A DNA stretch of 64,000 bases from positions 47,833-111,832 of the forward strand of contig JAUSID010000110.1 of the NCBI GenBank assembly GCA_030648295.1. The letters are read 5' to 3'. The position numbers and the translations under genes were made by a program. The DNA comes from Opitutaceae bacterium. Lineage in GTDB: Bacteria; Verrucomicrobiota; Verrucomicrobiia; Opitutales; Opitutaceae. The notes beneath the pieces were generated by a model. It was not told where the DNA came from. It was given only the letters and a program-made list of their open reading frames with translations, and did no database searches. The number at the start of each line of letters is the position of its first letter. Position 1 is the stretch's first letter. Below are positions 42,963-51,268 of this stretch, one piece after another.

Positions 42963-45518
42963 TCACTCATACACCAACCACACCGTCGCCGTCGTGTCAG
43001 CATCGGCGGTCACACGAAGCCAATATGCCTGGTAGCCATCGGGAAACACGTGGACCTTTTCGCCGCCCGCCGGCACCTCCAGCGAGGCGTACTCCACCCA
43101 CGTTCCCGTGCCGGCCACGTCGACCTCGACACTGAACCGCACTGGCTTCGCGGCGCGATGCGAGAGCGTGAGTGTCTTTCGATCGTATCCGGTCATCAAA
43201 TATGGGTCCGACGGCTGGCCGGCTCTCACCACCGCATCCTTCCACGGGCCGCCCTCGCCCACGGGTTTGCCGAAACTCCAGAGATCATCCACCGCCCCGA
43301 CCCACACGGCGGTCCTGCCATCGTCGGAACGAATGATGTGGCGGTTCGCCTTGGGCGCATCCACCGCCACGCCCGAGATTACCAGCATGCCGCGCCACGT
43401 GGCAAAATCGTGCACGCGGCTTTGGTGGGTGGCGATCGGCCGAAGCTTGGCCACGCCGCCGGCATTCTCCGCCGGCAGTTCGAAAAATGTGCCCGCGCAA
43501 TTCAGCAAATCGCGTTCGGTGCACACCTCGCGCACCGCGCGCTCGGCGCCGAGTCGCCCCGCGGCCGGATAATCCCGACGCGCCTTCGGCAGCCGAAACC
43601 GCTTTCCCTGTTCGTCGGTGTAAATCATGGAAGCCTCGTCGAACTCCACCGCATCCCGCGGAATCGCGACGTTCGCCTCCATCCATGCAGCCGCACCTTT
43701 TTCATCCGTGCGGCGGAGGTTCATGTCCGGTCCCATCTCGTAGAAGGCCGCCGGCTCCTTGGTGCCGGCGCCGAAAAGTGTCGCCGCGAATCCCAAGGTT
43801 TTCTTTTTTTCGCCGCGCGCGCGGAGCAGCCCGCCGCTGCCGGCCGTCGCGCCCTCCCGCAGCAGACCGTCGAACCGCGCATCCGGCCGTGCGGAACGCC
43901 GGTCGGAATTTCGCATCGAGAAGAACGCCGTCGCCCGGCCGCAGTCACGCGACGCGCGGATTCGGATCCACGCCCCTTTCTCCTCCGGCTTGAACGAAAT
44001 CCATTTGTAGGAGCCTGCTCGCCCGTTCGACAAGCTCAGGGCCCCGAGCCCGTCGAGGGGCAGGCGATTGGGACGGTTCCCCTCGTTTGTTTCGCCGCCA
44101 GCGACCGGGGGCGGTCGCGCTCCCACCGGCACCTCGACCTTCCGGAGTTCGGTCCAACGCCCATCACCCGCGCGATCCACCTCGAGCGTGAACGTCACGC
44201 TCTCCGCGGCGTCGTGCATCAGATGCAGTGTCCGTTGCTCGAATCCAGAAAACAGGTACGGTTCCGACGGAGCGTTCTCCTTCACCGGGTCATCCAGCCA
44301 CACGGCCCCGCGGCCGAGCGCGGGACCGAACTGATCCAGCAATTCGGGCGCGATGAACCACAGGTTCGATTGCGACTGGCCGGGCCCGGCGAGCTTTCCC
44401 TTCGCCCGGCGCTTGTTCAGAAATTCGCTCATGGCCGTGTCGTCGCAACCCAGCACCAGCCGATCGCCCCAGCGCGTGAAGTCGCCCACCACCTTCAGGT
44501 AATTCGAGCGCGGCGCGATGCCCGAGGATTTCGCCGGACCAAAATCCTTGGGAAACCGCCAGAACGAACCGTGCATCGTCATGAGCAGATCGTTTTCGCC
44601 GATGTCGCGGATCCGCGGCCACTCCGTGTTCCAGCCGTGCGCGCCGTCATAGGAGTGACTCGCCTTCGGCAGCCGGTAGCTGTGCCACTGGCCCGCCTCG
44701 CGCACCATCAGGATGAGCGACCGGTGATCCCAGCCCACGCTCCAAATCGGATCCGTCGCCGGGTTCGCGTTGCCGTGGAGATCGCCGGGACCGGTGACCT
44801 CGCAAAACTGGTTCCGCCGGACAACGCGCCAGGTGTCGCTCTTTCCGTCCCACTCGGCCAGCGCGCCGCTCGGGATGTCCGGCTTCTGTCGCGCCAGCGC
44901 GGAGTTCTCGCCGTTGTTGGCGTACACGACACGTCCCTGCCCGGAATAAAATCCCTTGCCGTGGTACCCAGGAATGTCGGCGCGACGAAAAGTTTCCTTC
45001 AACTGCTCGTCGCGAAATAGCTCCGTGACCGCGAGCGTGTGGACATCCACCTCGTAAAACCCCTCCTCCATGCTCGCGTAATAAACCTTGTTCGCCGGAT
45101 CAGTGAGGTGACGCGCGGTCCCGGTGGGTCGTCCGAACATCTGGTCATACGGAATGACGCGCACGTTGCGCCGCGCGTCGATCGCGTACGGTCCGATGAA
45201 CAACTGCTGCGATTCGCGGTGGATCATCCGGTTGGCCGGCGTGCCGCCGATGCTCTCCGGCCGGATAATCTGCCGCAGGTCCGGCGTGATTTCATAGAGC
45301 TTGTCGCTCGATCCGCGCGGCTTGTGCGGCGCGTAGGAGATGACCCACAAACGATCGGCCCAGGGCACGACCGCGCCGGTTCCGCACTCGCTCTCGTCGT
45401 TGAACGTGGCGAGATGCGGATAGATTCCGCTGATTTCGAAATGTGCCGGGGCAGGCGCGGCCGACGCGATCGCCGCCACGGCCGCAGCAATCAGTGCAAA
45501 CCGGAGGTTAAATGTCAT
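42963..45518 (-). CDS. Large secreted protein of unknown function, propeller-like
   Basis: An 851-aa exported protein (start 45518, MTFNLRFALIAAAVAAIASA). I do not recognise a named family. The first 400 residues contain repeated blade-like units (ATFNDESECGTGAVVPWADR, KVYYASMEEGFYEVDVHTLA, DLLMTMHGSFWRFPKDFG), suggesting a beta-propeller. Two similar beta-sandwich segments follow, one around LRKVEVPVG...YKWISF and one around ASLEVPAGGEKVHVF near the C-terminus. Comparison of these two segments shows an extra stretch in the first (about residues 463-498) encoded by dispersed repeats. It is divergent from a transglutaminase-like gene. A role in glycan handling is only a guess. Confidence 0.7.
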   Translation of the reverse strand: MTFNLRFALIAAAVAAIASAAPAPAHFEISGIYPHLATFNDESECGTGAVVPWADRLWVISYAPHKPRGSSDKLYEITPDLRQIIRPESIGGTPANRMIHRESQQLFIGPYAIDARRNVRVIPYDQMFGRPTGTARHLTDPANKVYYASMEEGFYEVDVHTLAVTELFRDEQLKETFRRADIPGYHGKGFYSGQGRVVYANNGENSALARQKPDIPSGALAEWDGKSDTWRVVRRNQFCEVTGPGDLHGNANPATDPIWSVGWDHRSLILMVREAGQWHSYRLPKASHSYDGAHGWNTEWPRIRDIGENDLLMTMHGSFWRFPKDFGPAKSSGIAPRSNYLKVVGDFTRWGDRLVLGCDDTAMSEFLNKRRAKGKLAGPGQSQSNLWFIAPELLDQFGPALGRGAVWLDDPVKENAPSEPYLFSGFEQRTLHLMHDAAESVTFTLEVDRAGDGRWTELRKVEVPVGARPPPVAGGETNEGNRPNRLPLDGLGALSLSNGRAGSYKWISFKPEEKGAWIRIRASRDCGRATAFFSMRNSDRRSARPDARFDGLLREGATAGSGGLLRARGEKKKTLGFAATLFGAGTKEPAAFYEMGPDMNLRRTDEKGAAAWMEANVAIPRDAVEFDEASMIYTDEQGKRFRLPKARRDYPAAGRLGAERAVREVCTERDLLNCAGTFFELPAENAGGVAKLRPIATHQSRVHDFATWRGMLVISGVAVDAPKANRHIIRSDDGRTAVWVGAVDDLWSFGKPVGEGGPWKDAVVRAGQPSDPYLMTGYDRKTLTLSHRAAKPVRFSVEVDVAGTGTWVEYASLEVPAGGEKVHVFPDGYQAYWLRVTADADTTATVWLVYE
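44025..44125. repeat. Family D and half family C repeats inside a coding sequence
   Basis: GCCCGTTCGACAAGCTCAGG plus GCCCCGAGCCCGTCGAGGGG (family D, 44025-44062) and GCGACCGGGGGCGGTCGCGC plus TCCCA (half family C, 44101-44125). On the minus strand they are read in frame as VGARPPPVAGG and GLGALSLSNGRA. Confidence 0.8.
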
Positions 45519-45670
45519 CGGATACACGATCATGCGGCAACGAGTCGTGTGGTCATGAAGATTGGCGGCTCCAACGTCGGCAATACCAGGAATGTATTTG
45601 GCGGTCGACTCGACATCCAACGGCATGCTTTCTTGCCGCGTACAGCCGCCCTCCGCGTGCGCGGCGCCCC
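45519..45670. promoter_or_regulatory. Divergent promoter region
   Basis: This 152-bp gap separates two divergent genes, the 851-aa protein (minus) and the transglutaminase-like protein (plus), so both promoters must lie here. No exact -35/-10 set is claimed. Confidence 0.4.
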
Positions 45671-47047
45671 ATGAGAACGCCCCTGTTTTTGTTCGCCATT
45701 GCCGGCACCGTCACCGCCGCCCCGCCAGGGGAACCCGGCGCGCACACGGCCCCGGCCGCGATCCATCGACAGATCGTGACGACCGCCAGCGAGACCTATC
45801 ACGTCGAAATCCCGGGAGCCGTCCGCAACCGTTGGATTGCGATCACGAACGCGGGCACCGAGACGATCGTGAATCCACGGCTGATCGCGAATGGCAAACG
45901 CGACTGGTTCAGCACCGCGGACATCCTTGCGGGAATCATCACGCCCGCGATGACCGGGCGCGAAAAAGCGCTCGCCATCTGGCGTTTCCTCGTGGTCAAC
46001 CGCTACCATGACGCGCCGGCTCACACGGGTATCGAAATGCACGATCCCGTCCGGTTCCTCAACGTGTACGGCTACGGCTTCTGCGACGACTCCGCCACCA
46101 ACTTCATGGAACTGGCGAAGCAGGCGGGACTGCAGTCGCGCGTTTGGGGGCTGTCGGGGCACGTCGTGCACGAAGCGTTTTTCGAGGGTGGCTGGCACGT
46201 GCTGGATCCCGACGGCCAGATTTATTACCTCGAAGACGACGGCCGGACCATCGCCGGCATCAAGACCCTGGAGCAGCGCCCCGACCTGTTCCACAAGTAT
46301 CCCAGTCCCTATTACAAGGACTCCGCCAGGGTCGCGGCGATTTACACCTCGGCCGAAAACAACCGGGCTTATGATGGGTCGCGGAAAAACTCCGAGGCAG
46401 TCCACACCATGGCGTTCAGCCTCCGCCCCGGCGAATCGCTCACGCGCCATCACGGAAACTGGGGCGTTTATTTCGCCAGCCGCGACGCACCGCGTCCGCC
46501 CAAGGCCACCGGCAAAGAGCACTACGGCAATGGACGCATTGTCTTCGAACCCGTTTTTGCCAATGGCGTCTTTTCGCAGGGCACTACTTCCATCAACAAT
46601 GTTCGCGCCGAACGCGAGGGCGACGGCTGGGTACTCACGTCCGGCGAGCGCGAAGGCACCCTCGTCTATCGCTTCGCCGGTCCGTATCCGTATCTCGACG
46701 GAGCGGTACGAATCGCCGGCCGCGGCCAAATTTCCCTGCTGTTTTCCGAGACCGGTGACACCTGGGCCGGGGTCTGGAATTCCCAACCGGACGCAAGCGT
46801 GGACACCACGGTGCCGCTCGGCGCATACTTCCGCCGGAACGAGGGCCGTCCGATGTACGCGTATCACCTGAAGCTCACTATCAACGGCCGCCTTCGCGCG
46901 CTGCGTTTTCAAAGCGACATTCAAGTCGCCCCGGCGTCGCTGCCGGCGCTGGAGCCGGGCGACAACACGCTCCAGTACCGCGACGCCACCTCCGGCAACC
47001 GCCACGTGCAGATTGAGCTGGCCTACGATCCCGGCGCGACGAATTGA
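45671..47047 (+). CDS. Secreted transglutaminase-like protein
   Basis: A 458-aa exported protein with its start at 45671 (MRTPLFLFAIAGTVTAAPPG). The central transglutaminase-like/cysteine-peptidase fold has the triad in order: Cys138 in GYGFCDDSATNFMELA, His in LSGHVVHEAFFEGGW and Asp in HVLDPDGQIYYLED. The N-terminal strand region and the C-terminal 200 residues (beta-rich, LRPGESLTRHHGNWGVYF onward) are of unknown function. Bacterial members of this fold are usually peptidases or amidases rather than cross-linkers. It is divergent from the 851-aa protein and convergent with an esterase gene. The target is unknown. Confidence 0.75.
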   Translation: MRTPLFLFAIAGTVTAAPPGEPGAHTAPAAIHRQIVTTASETYHVEIPGAVRNRWIAITNAGTETIVNPRLIANGKRDWFSTADILAGIITPAMTGREKALAIWRFLVVNRYHDAPAHTGIEMHDPVRFLNVYGYGFCDDSATNFMELAKQAGLQSRVWGLSGHVVHEAFFEGGWHVLDPDGQIYYLEDDGRTIAGIKTLEQRPDLFHKYPSPYYKDSARVAAIYTSAENNRAYDGSRKNSEAVHTMAFSLRPGESLTRHHGNWGVYFASRDAPRPPKATGKEHYGNGRIVFEPVFANGVFSQGTTSINNVRAEREGDGWVLTSGEREGTLVYRFAGPYPYLDGAVRIAGRGQISLLFSETGDTWAGVWNSQPDASVDTTVPLGAYFRRNEGRPMYAYHLKLTINGRLRALRFQSDIQVAPASLPALEPGDNTLQYRDATSGNRHVQIELAYDPGATN

Positions 47048-47118
47048 CGTGGCCGGGCCCGATTCGTCCGCGTCGACGGCGACGCGCGCGTGTCGCTGGC
47101 GCCGGACGATGGGGCAAC

Positions 47119-47946
47119 TCACGGCTTTCTCTGCTCCTTGAAAAACTTCACGATCAGCGGCGGGGCCGAGCGGGGAAACGCGTGCGTGCCGGGATGAATC
47201 ATCGTCACGACCGGTGCGCCCACGCGCGAATCGTAGATCGTGCACTCCTCGGCCCAGGCTCGGCCCCCGCCGCACTGGTTCAGCCTTCGGAGCGCGATCA
47301 TCGTCTGCTCCTGCCACTCGAATTTCACCAGTTCATCTTTCCGCCCCGCGACGTGCATCACCGGTTTTGGCTTCAGCATCCCCTGCACGGTCGTCGCCGC
47401 CGCCGACGGCGCCACCGCCGCGAACGCGTCGCCGCGCGTCGCCCAGAGCAGATAAGTGAATCCCGCGCCATTCGAGTGGCCGGTCGAATAGACTCGCCGG
47501 TTGTCGACCTGATACTCGTGCCGTAGCGCCGCGAGCACGGTGTCGAAAAACTTCAGATCGCGATCACCCTGGTCGCCGGCCCGGTGCTGCCAGCCGGGCT
47601 TCTTGCCCTCGGGGTCCGTCAGCCGGCCGGGGGTGTTGAGTCCCTGCGGGTAAACCACGATTGCCTCGGGCCAGAGCGAATGGATGGCGAACGTCCGCGC
47701 CGAATTCGCCATCGACCCGCCGTGTCCGTGAAACACGAATACGACCGGAGCCGGCTTCGTCTTCGCGTCCGCTGGCACATGCAGCAGCGCTTCGCGGGCC
47801 ACGCCGCCGACCGTCCATTCGCGTCGTTCCGGTGCGTCGGCGGCGCGCACCGCCACGAGCATGGCCACCGCAAACACCGCCAAACCGGCCGCGCTCGCGC
47901 CGCGGCGACGAAGACAGGCGAACGGCAGGAAGGCGGCGAGGGTCAT
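47119..47946 (-). CDS. CE1/LpqC-type esterase (feruloyl esterase or PHB depolymerase-like)
   Basis: A 275-aa exported alpha/beta hydrolase with a signal peptide that follows a basic segment (FACLRRRGASAAGLAVFAVA). VVFVFHGHGGSMANSA is the oxyanion segment, YSTGHSNGAGFTYLLWATRG carries the Ser nucleophile near residue 155, HVAGRKDELVKFEWQ the Asp, and IHPGTHAFPRSAP the His. This pattern fits the LpqC / polyhydroxybutyrate-depolymerase-like group, which includes feruloyl and acetylxylan esterases. The polysaccharide context favours feruloyl/acetyl esterase. Fourteen bases separate it from the upstream EF-hand TonB receptor, so the two are probably cotranscribed. Confidence 0.82.
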   Translation of the reverse strand: MTLAAFLPFACLRRRGASAAGLAVFAVAMLVAVRAADAPERREWTVGGVAREALLHVPADAKTKPAPVVFVFHGHGGSMANSARTFAIHSLWPEAIVVYPQGLNTPGRLTDPEGKKPGWQHRAGDQGDRDLKFFDTVLAALRHEYQVDNRRVYSTGHSNGAGFTYLLWATRGDAFAAVAPSAAATTVQGMLKPKPVMHVAGRKDELVKFEWQEQTMIALRRLNQCGGGRAWAEECTIYDSRVGAPVVTMIHPGTHAFPRSAPPLIVKFFKEQRKP

Positions 47947-47959
47947 GAAAGATGAAACC

Positions 47960-50900
47960 TCAATAACTGAGTCGCGTCGTCACGGCCAGCTTGCGCGGCG
48001 TGTTGAACCATTGCGCGTAACGCAGCGTGCCATCGGTTCCGCGCGGCAGGTAGACGACCTGGTTGGCATTGAATAGATTCGAAACATTGACCTGCACCGA
48101 GGCGCGAACGCGTTTCACGGGCGAAAAGCTGTAGACGACGAACATATCGTTCAGGAATCGATTCGGAAAATAGAACGTCTTTCGTTTTCCGCCGTCGGCC
48201 GCATCGGTGTACATATAGGTACGATAGTTCTCGTGGAAACTCGTGCTCAAGCCGACGACCACACCCCGCAGCCGGCCGCTCGCGAACTGGTAGCGGTTGA
48301 TCATGCTGTAGCTTCGCTCGGCGTAGCCCACCGTCCGCTCGCCCGACCGCCGCACGATGATCGACCCGTCACTCGGCGACACAAACCCCAGCTGGTGCTC
48401 GGTGATCGGCAGTCCCGTGACATTTGTGCCCACGCCGGGCGTCAACAGCCCCAGGCTCTCGGCATTGAGGATGTAGCCGGATTCGCGATCGAGCAGCGCA
48501 TAATACGGGCTGCTGGGATCCCGCATCATCGCCAGTGAAAGCGGAATCGACCCCGAGGCCGGATCCAGCGGATCGGATGGCACCAGCAGCGGTGATACGG
48601 CTGCGCCGGCAGACTCCTTCACCCCCACCACCTGCTGACCGTTGACCGTCGTGGTATTGAACTGATCATTGTAGAACTGCGGCAGCGTGACATCGGTCCG
48701 CTCGCTGCCATTGGCCGTCGCGAAGTTTATCCGCATTTCCCACCCCTTCACCGGACGGGTCGACAACGTCAGGTTGAATCCGTCCGACGTTTTGCTGTAC
48801 GTATACGCGTTGCCACCGTTGCGGCCGTTGATGCCCGCCGGATCGATGTCGTTGCGCAACCCACCGAGCGACGCGGTGAAGTTCTGCGCCTCCGACACGT
48901 AGTAGTTCAGGTTGCCCGAGACCCGGTGCTCCCAGAGTCCGAACTTGAGCCCGACGTCCTTGCTCTCGCCGCGACCGGCGGGCAACGGCTGGTTGAAAAT
49001 ATCGCGCGTCGTGTCGAAGTTGATTTTCGCGTTCGTGGCGTAGTTCACTGAAACGCGCAGCCCCTTGATGGGCGTGTCGATGACCGCGCCGGCGGTGAGA
49101 CTGTCATAGGTGATCGGGCCGCGGCGCAGGTCGGTGTTGACGCGATAGGCGGAGGCTTCCTCGGCGCGATAACCCGCCATGGTGTCGATATGGCCCTTCC
49201 ACCACTCGCTGAAGAGGCTGACGCCATGGCTCGTCTCGCGCGTGTCATCGAGGAAGTAGCCGGTGACCGTGCTCTGGCCCGCCAGCACCGTTCCCGCGGC
49301 GTTGTCCACGGCCGCAGTCGGGCCGGAAAGCCCCATCGGATTGCGTTCCGTCTTTGGAACGGCGCCGGTATAAATCTGCGGTGTGTATTTGTAGGTCTTG
49401 CCGTTCGGGTGCGTGATGGTGTCAACGCGCCAGTCGCGTCCGCCGATGATCGAGGTTGGAAACGGCGCCATCCAGACGGCGGGCATCACGATGCGACCCG
49501 ACTCGGCATTGGTGATGTTGGCGAGGTTCTGGATGATTTCGCCGCCGGCATCGGTTTCATAAAAACGCCAGGGCTGCTGGTTGGTCCACGAATCCATGTC
49601 CTGGCGAAACGCACTCGCCTGGTGGCGGCCCCACCGCCCGAGATTTTTCTGGTAGGCGATCGAGGCGCGGTAACCGCGCGCGCCGGTCCAGAAAGGCGTG
49701 GCAACTTGCGACTGGTTCATCGCCCACGCCGTGCCCGCCCGGCCGGTCGCGGGATCGATATAGTTGTTTCCGGTGGCGCCGGGCGCGTAAACGGTCGTGT
49801 TGCTCGCCCGCAGCGCATCGTTGATCCGGGCATCATGGCCGTAGCGCAACTGCACCGCGAGCCCCTCGGTGAGCGTCGCCTCGGCCACCACCGATTTGAT
49901 GTGGTTGAAATAGGCGTCGCGATGCATCGGCGCGATCGCGGAGTCCACCTTCGTGATGTCGAAGACGCCGCCGAGCAGTTCGACCGCCTCGGGGAACGCG
50001 ACCAGATAGCGGGAGTTCTGGTTGTCGACGCGCTGCCCGGTGGGCAGCAGCCAGGCCAGGGGCGCCCGCACGATCACGGCCTGCGCGAAAACCGTGTCGC
50101 GCGTGTAGTAGCGATACTCGCCGCGAATCTGGAGCCGCTTCCACGGCTGAAAGGTCGCGCTGAACTGATAGCCTTCCGATTGCTGGCGCAGGCCGGGACG
50201 GAAATTGCGCACGGCGCCCTTCACGCCGTTCGCGCGCACCGCAAACATCCGGTTGCCCGCCTGCGCATCCAGCGTGTACCGACGCGAACCCTCGGAGTCG
50301 CCCGTCGCGCTGACGGTCATGGTCGGGCGGCGATTCAGATACGCGCGTTTCGAGGCACTGGTGATCACACCGCCGGCATCGCCCGAGCCGAAGAGCAGCG
50401 AGTTGGAACCGCCGATCGCCTCCACGCGTTCGATGTCGAACGAGTCGAGCAGCGTGGTATCCGAGCGCAGGAATCCGTCGCGCCGCGGATTGTTAATCTG
50501 GAGTCCGCGCATCATCATGCTCTTCGGATCCTGTCGATCGCCCTCGAGCATGCCGCGGACATCCTCGCCCGCGTTGATTACCGCCGGACCGAGCCCGCCG
50601 AACTTCCAGAGCATCTCCGTCATGTCGGTGACGTTCATCTCGTCCATCAACTGGCGGTTGAAAATCTTCGCATCGAGCGGCGTCTTGCTCAGCGGCGTGT
50701 TGGTGCCGGTGACGGAGTTCGTATTCGTGGCATCGTAGGTGTCATTTGGATCCGCGCTCACCTCAAACGGAGTGAGCGTCAACGCGTCATCCTTCGCGGC
50801 GGCCGACGAAGCGGCCCTGGCTTCATCGGCCTGGAGCGCGGCGAGCTCACTGGCGTCGAGCTTTCCATCGTGATTGCGATCGTATTTCGCCAGCTGTTGC

Positions 50901-51010
50901 GGCGTGGGAGATGAAGCGGCGGATTGCGCGCTGGCAAACCGTCCGCATGTGAACACCAGCAGAGAAGCGGCAAGCGCGACGTTGGGGAGAAACTGTCTCG
51001 GGGTAGTCAT
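47960..51010 (-). CDS. TonB-dependent receptor with an N-terminal EF-hand
   Basis: A 1016-aa outer-membrane receptor (signal peptide to about residue 29, FASAQ). Residues 44-55 are a canonical calcium-binding EF-hand loop: DRNHDGKLDASE has Asp44, Asn46, Asp48, Lys50, Asp52 and Glu55 in positions 1, 3, 5, 7, 9 and 12. A LTLTPFEVSADP linker follows. The plug (about 95-235) includes SMMMRGLQINNPRRDGFLRS and FDIERVEAIGGSNSLLFGSG, as in siderophore-receptor-like proteins, and then comes the barrel to RKLAVTTRLSY with a C-terminal Tyr. Placement next to a CE1 esterase suggests aromatic-ester or oligosaccharide uptake rather than iron, as an inference. Confidence 0.9.
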   Translation of the reverse strand: MTTPRQFLPNVALAASLLVFTCGRFASAQSAASSPTPQQLAKYDRNHDGKLDASELAALQADEARAASSAAAKDDALTLTPFEVSADPNDTYDATNTNSVTGTNTPLSKTPLDAKIFNRQLMDEMNVTDMTEMLWKFGGLGPAVINAGEDVRGMLEGDRQDPKSMMMRGLQINNPRRDGFLRSDTTLLDSFDIERVEAIGGSNSLLFGSGDAGGVITSASKRAYLNRRPTMTVSATGDSEGSRRYTLDAQAGNRMFAVRANGVKGAVRNFRPGLRQQSEGYQFSATFQPWKRLQIRGEYRYYTRDTVFAQAVIVRAPLAWLLPTGQRVDNQNSRYLVAFPEAVELLGGVFDITKVDSAIAPMHRDAYFNHIKSVVAEATLTEGLAVQLRYGHDARINDALRASNTTVYAPGATGNNYIDPATGRAGTAWAMNQSQVATPFWTGARGYRASIAYQKNLGRWGRHQASAFRQDMDSWTNQQPWRFYETDAGGEIIQNLANITNAESGRIVMPAVWMAPFPTSIIGGRDWRVDTITHPNGKTYKYTPQIYTGAVPKTERNPMGLSGPTAAVDNAAGTVLAGQSTVTGYFLDDTRETSHGVSLFSEWWKGHIDTMAGYRAEEASAYRVNTDLRRGPITYDSLTAGAVIDTPIKGLRVSVNYATNAKINFDTTRDIFNQPLPAGRGESKDVGLKFGLWEHRVSGNLNYYVSEAQNFTASLGGLRNDIDPAGINGRNGGNAYTYSKTSDGFNLTLSTRPVKGWEMRINFATANGSERTDVTLPQFYNDQFNTTTVNGQQVVGVKESAGAAVSPLLVPSDPLDPASGSIPLSLAMMRDPSSPYYALLDRESGYILNAESLGLLTPGVGTNVTGLPITEHQLGFVSPSDGSIIVRRSGERTVGYAERSYSMINRYQFASGRLRGVVVGLSTSFHENYRTYMYTDAADGGKRKTFYFPNRFLNDMFVVYSFSPVKRVRASVQVNVSNLFNANQVVYLPRGTDGTLRYAQWFNTPRKLAVTTRLSY

Positions 51011-51175
51011 GGGATGGGGAATGCAGCACCCGGGGGCGGGCGCCGCATAGCGGTTGGGGAGGTCGGAAACCGCCGCTTACACACCGAATTGGAGCCGAGT
51101 TTGCAAACGGTAATCGCGCCCGCCCGCCAAAAAAAGAGCCGGGGGAAGCCCGCCGCGTCTTGCATCCGCGAGTTC

Positions 51176-51239
51176 TCCTGGGGGCGCGGGCGTCCCGCCC
51201 GCAATGGATGGCAGCGAACCGAAAGCCCGCGCTTCCAAC
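51176..51239. repeat. Family A palindromic repeat, diverged
   Basis: TCCTGGGGGCGCGGGCGTCC and AAAGCCCGCGCTTCCAAC arms. Changes in both arms make this the weakest complete copy. It lies between the heparinase-type gene and the TonB receptor gene. Confidence 0.75.
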
Positions 51240-51268
51240 GGCCTGCCGCTGAGTCCCGGCACGGGAAA

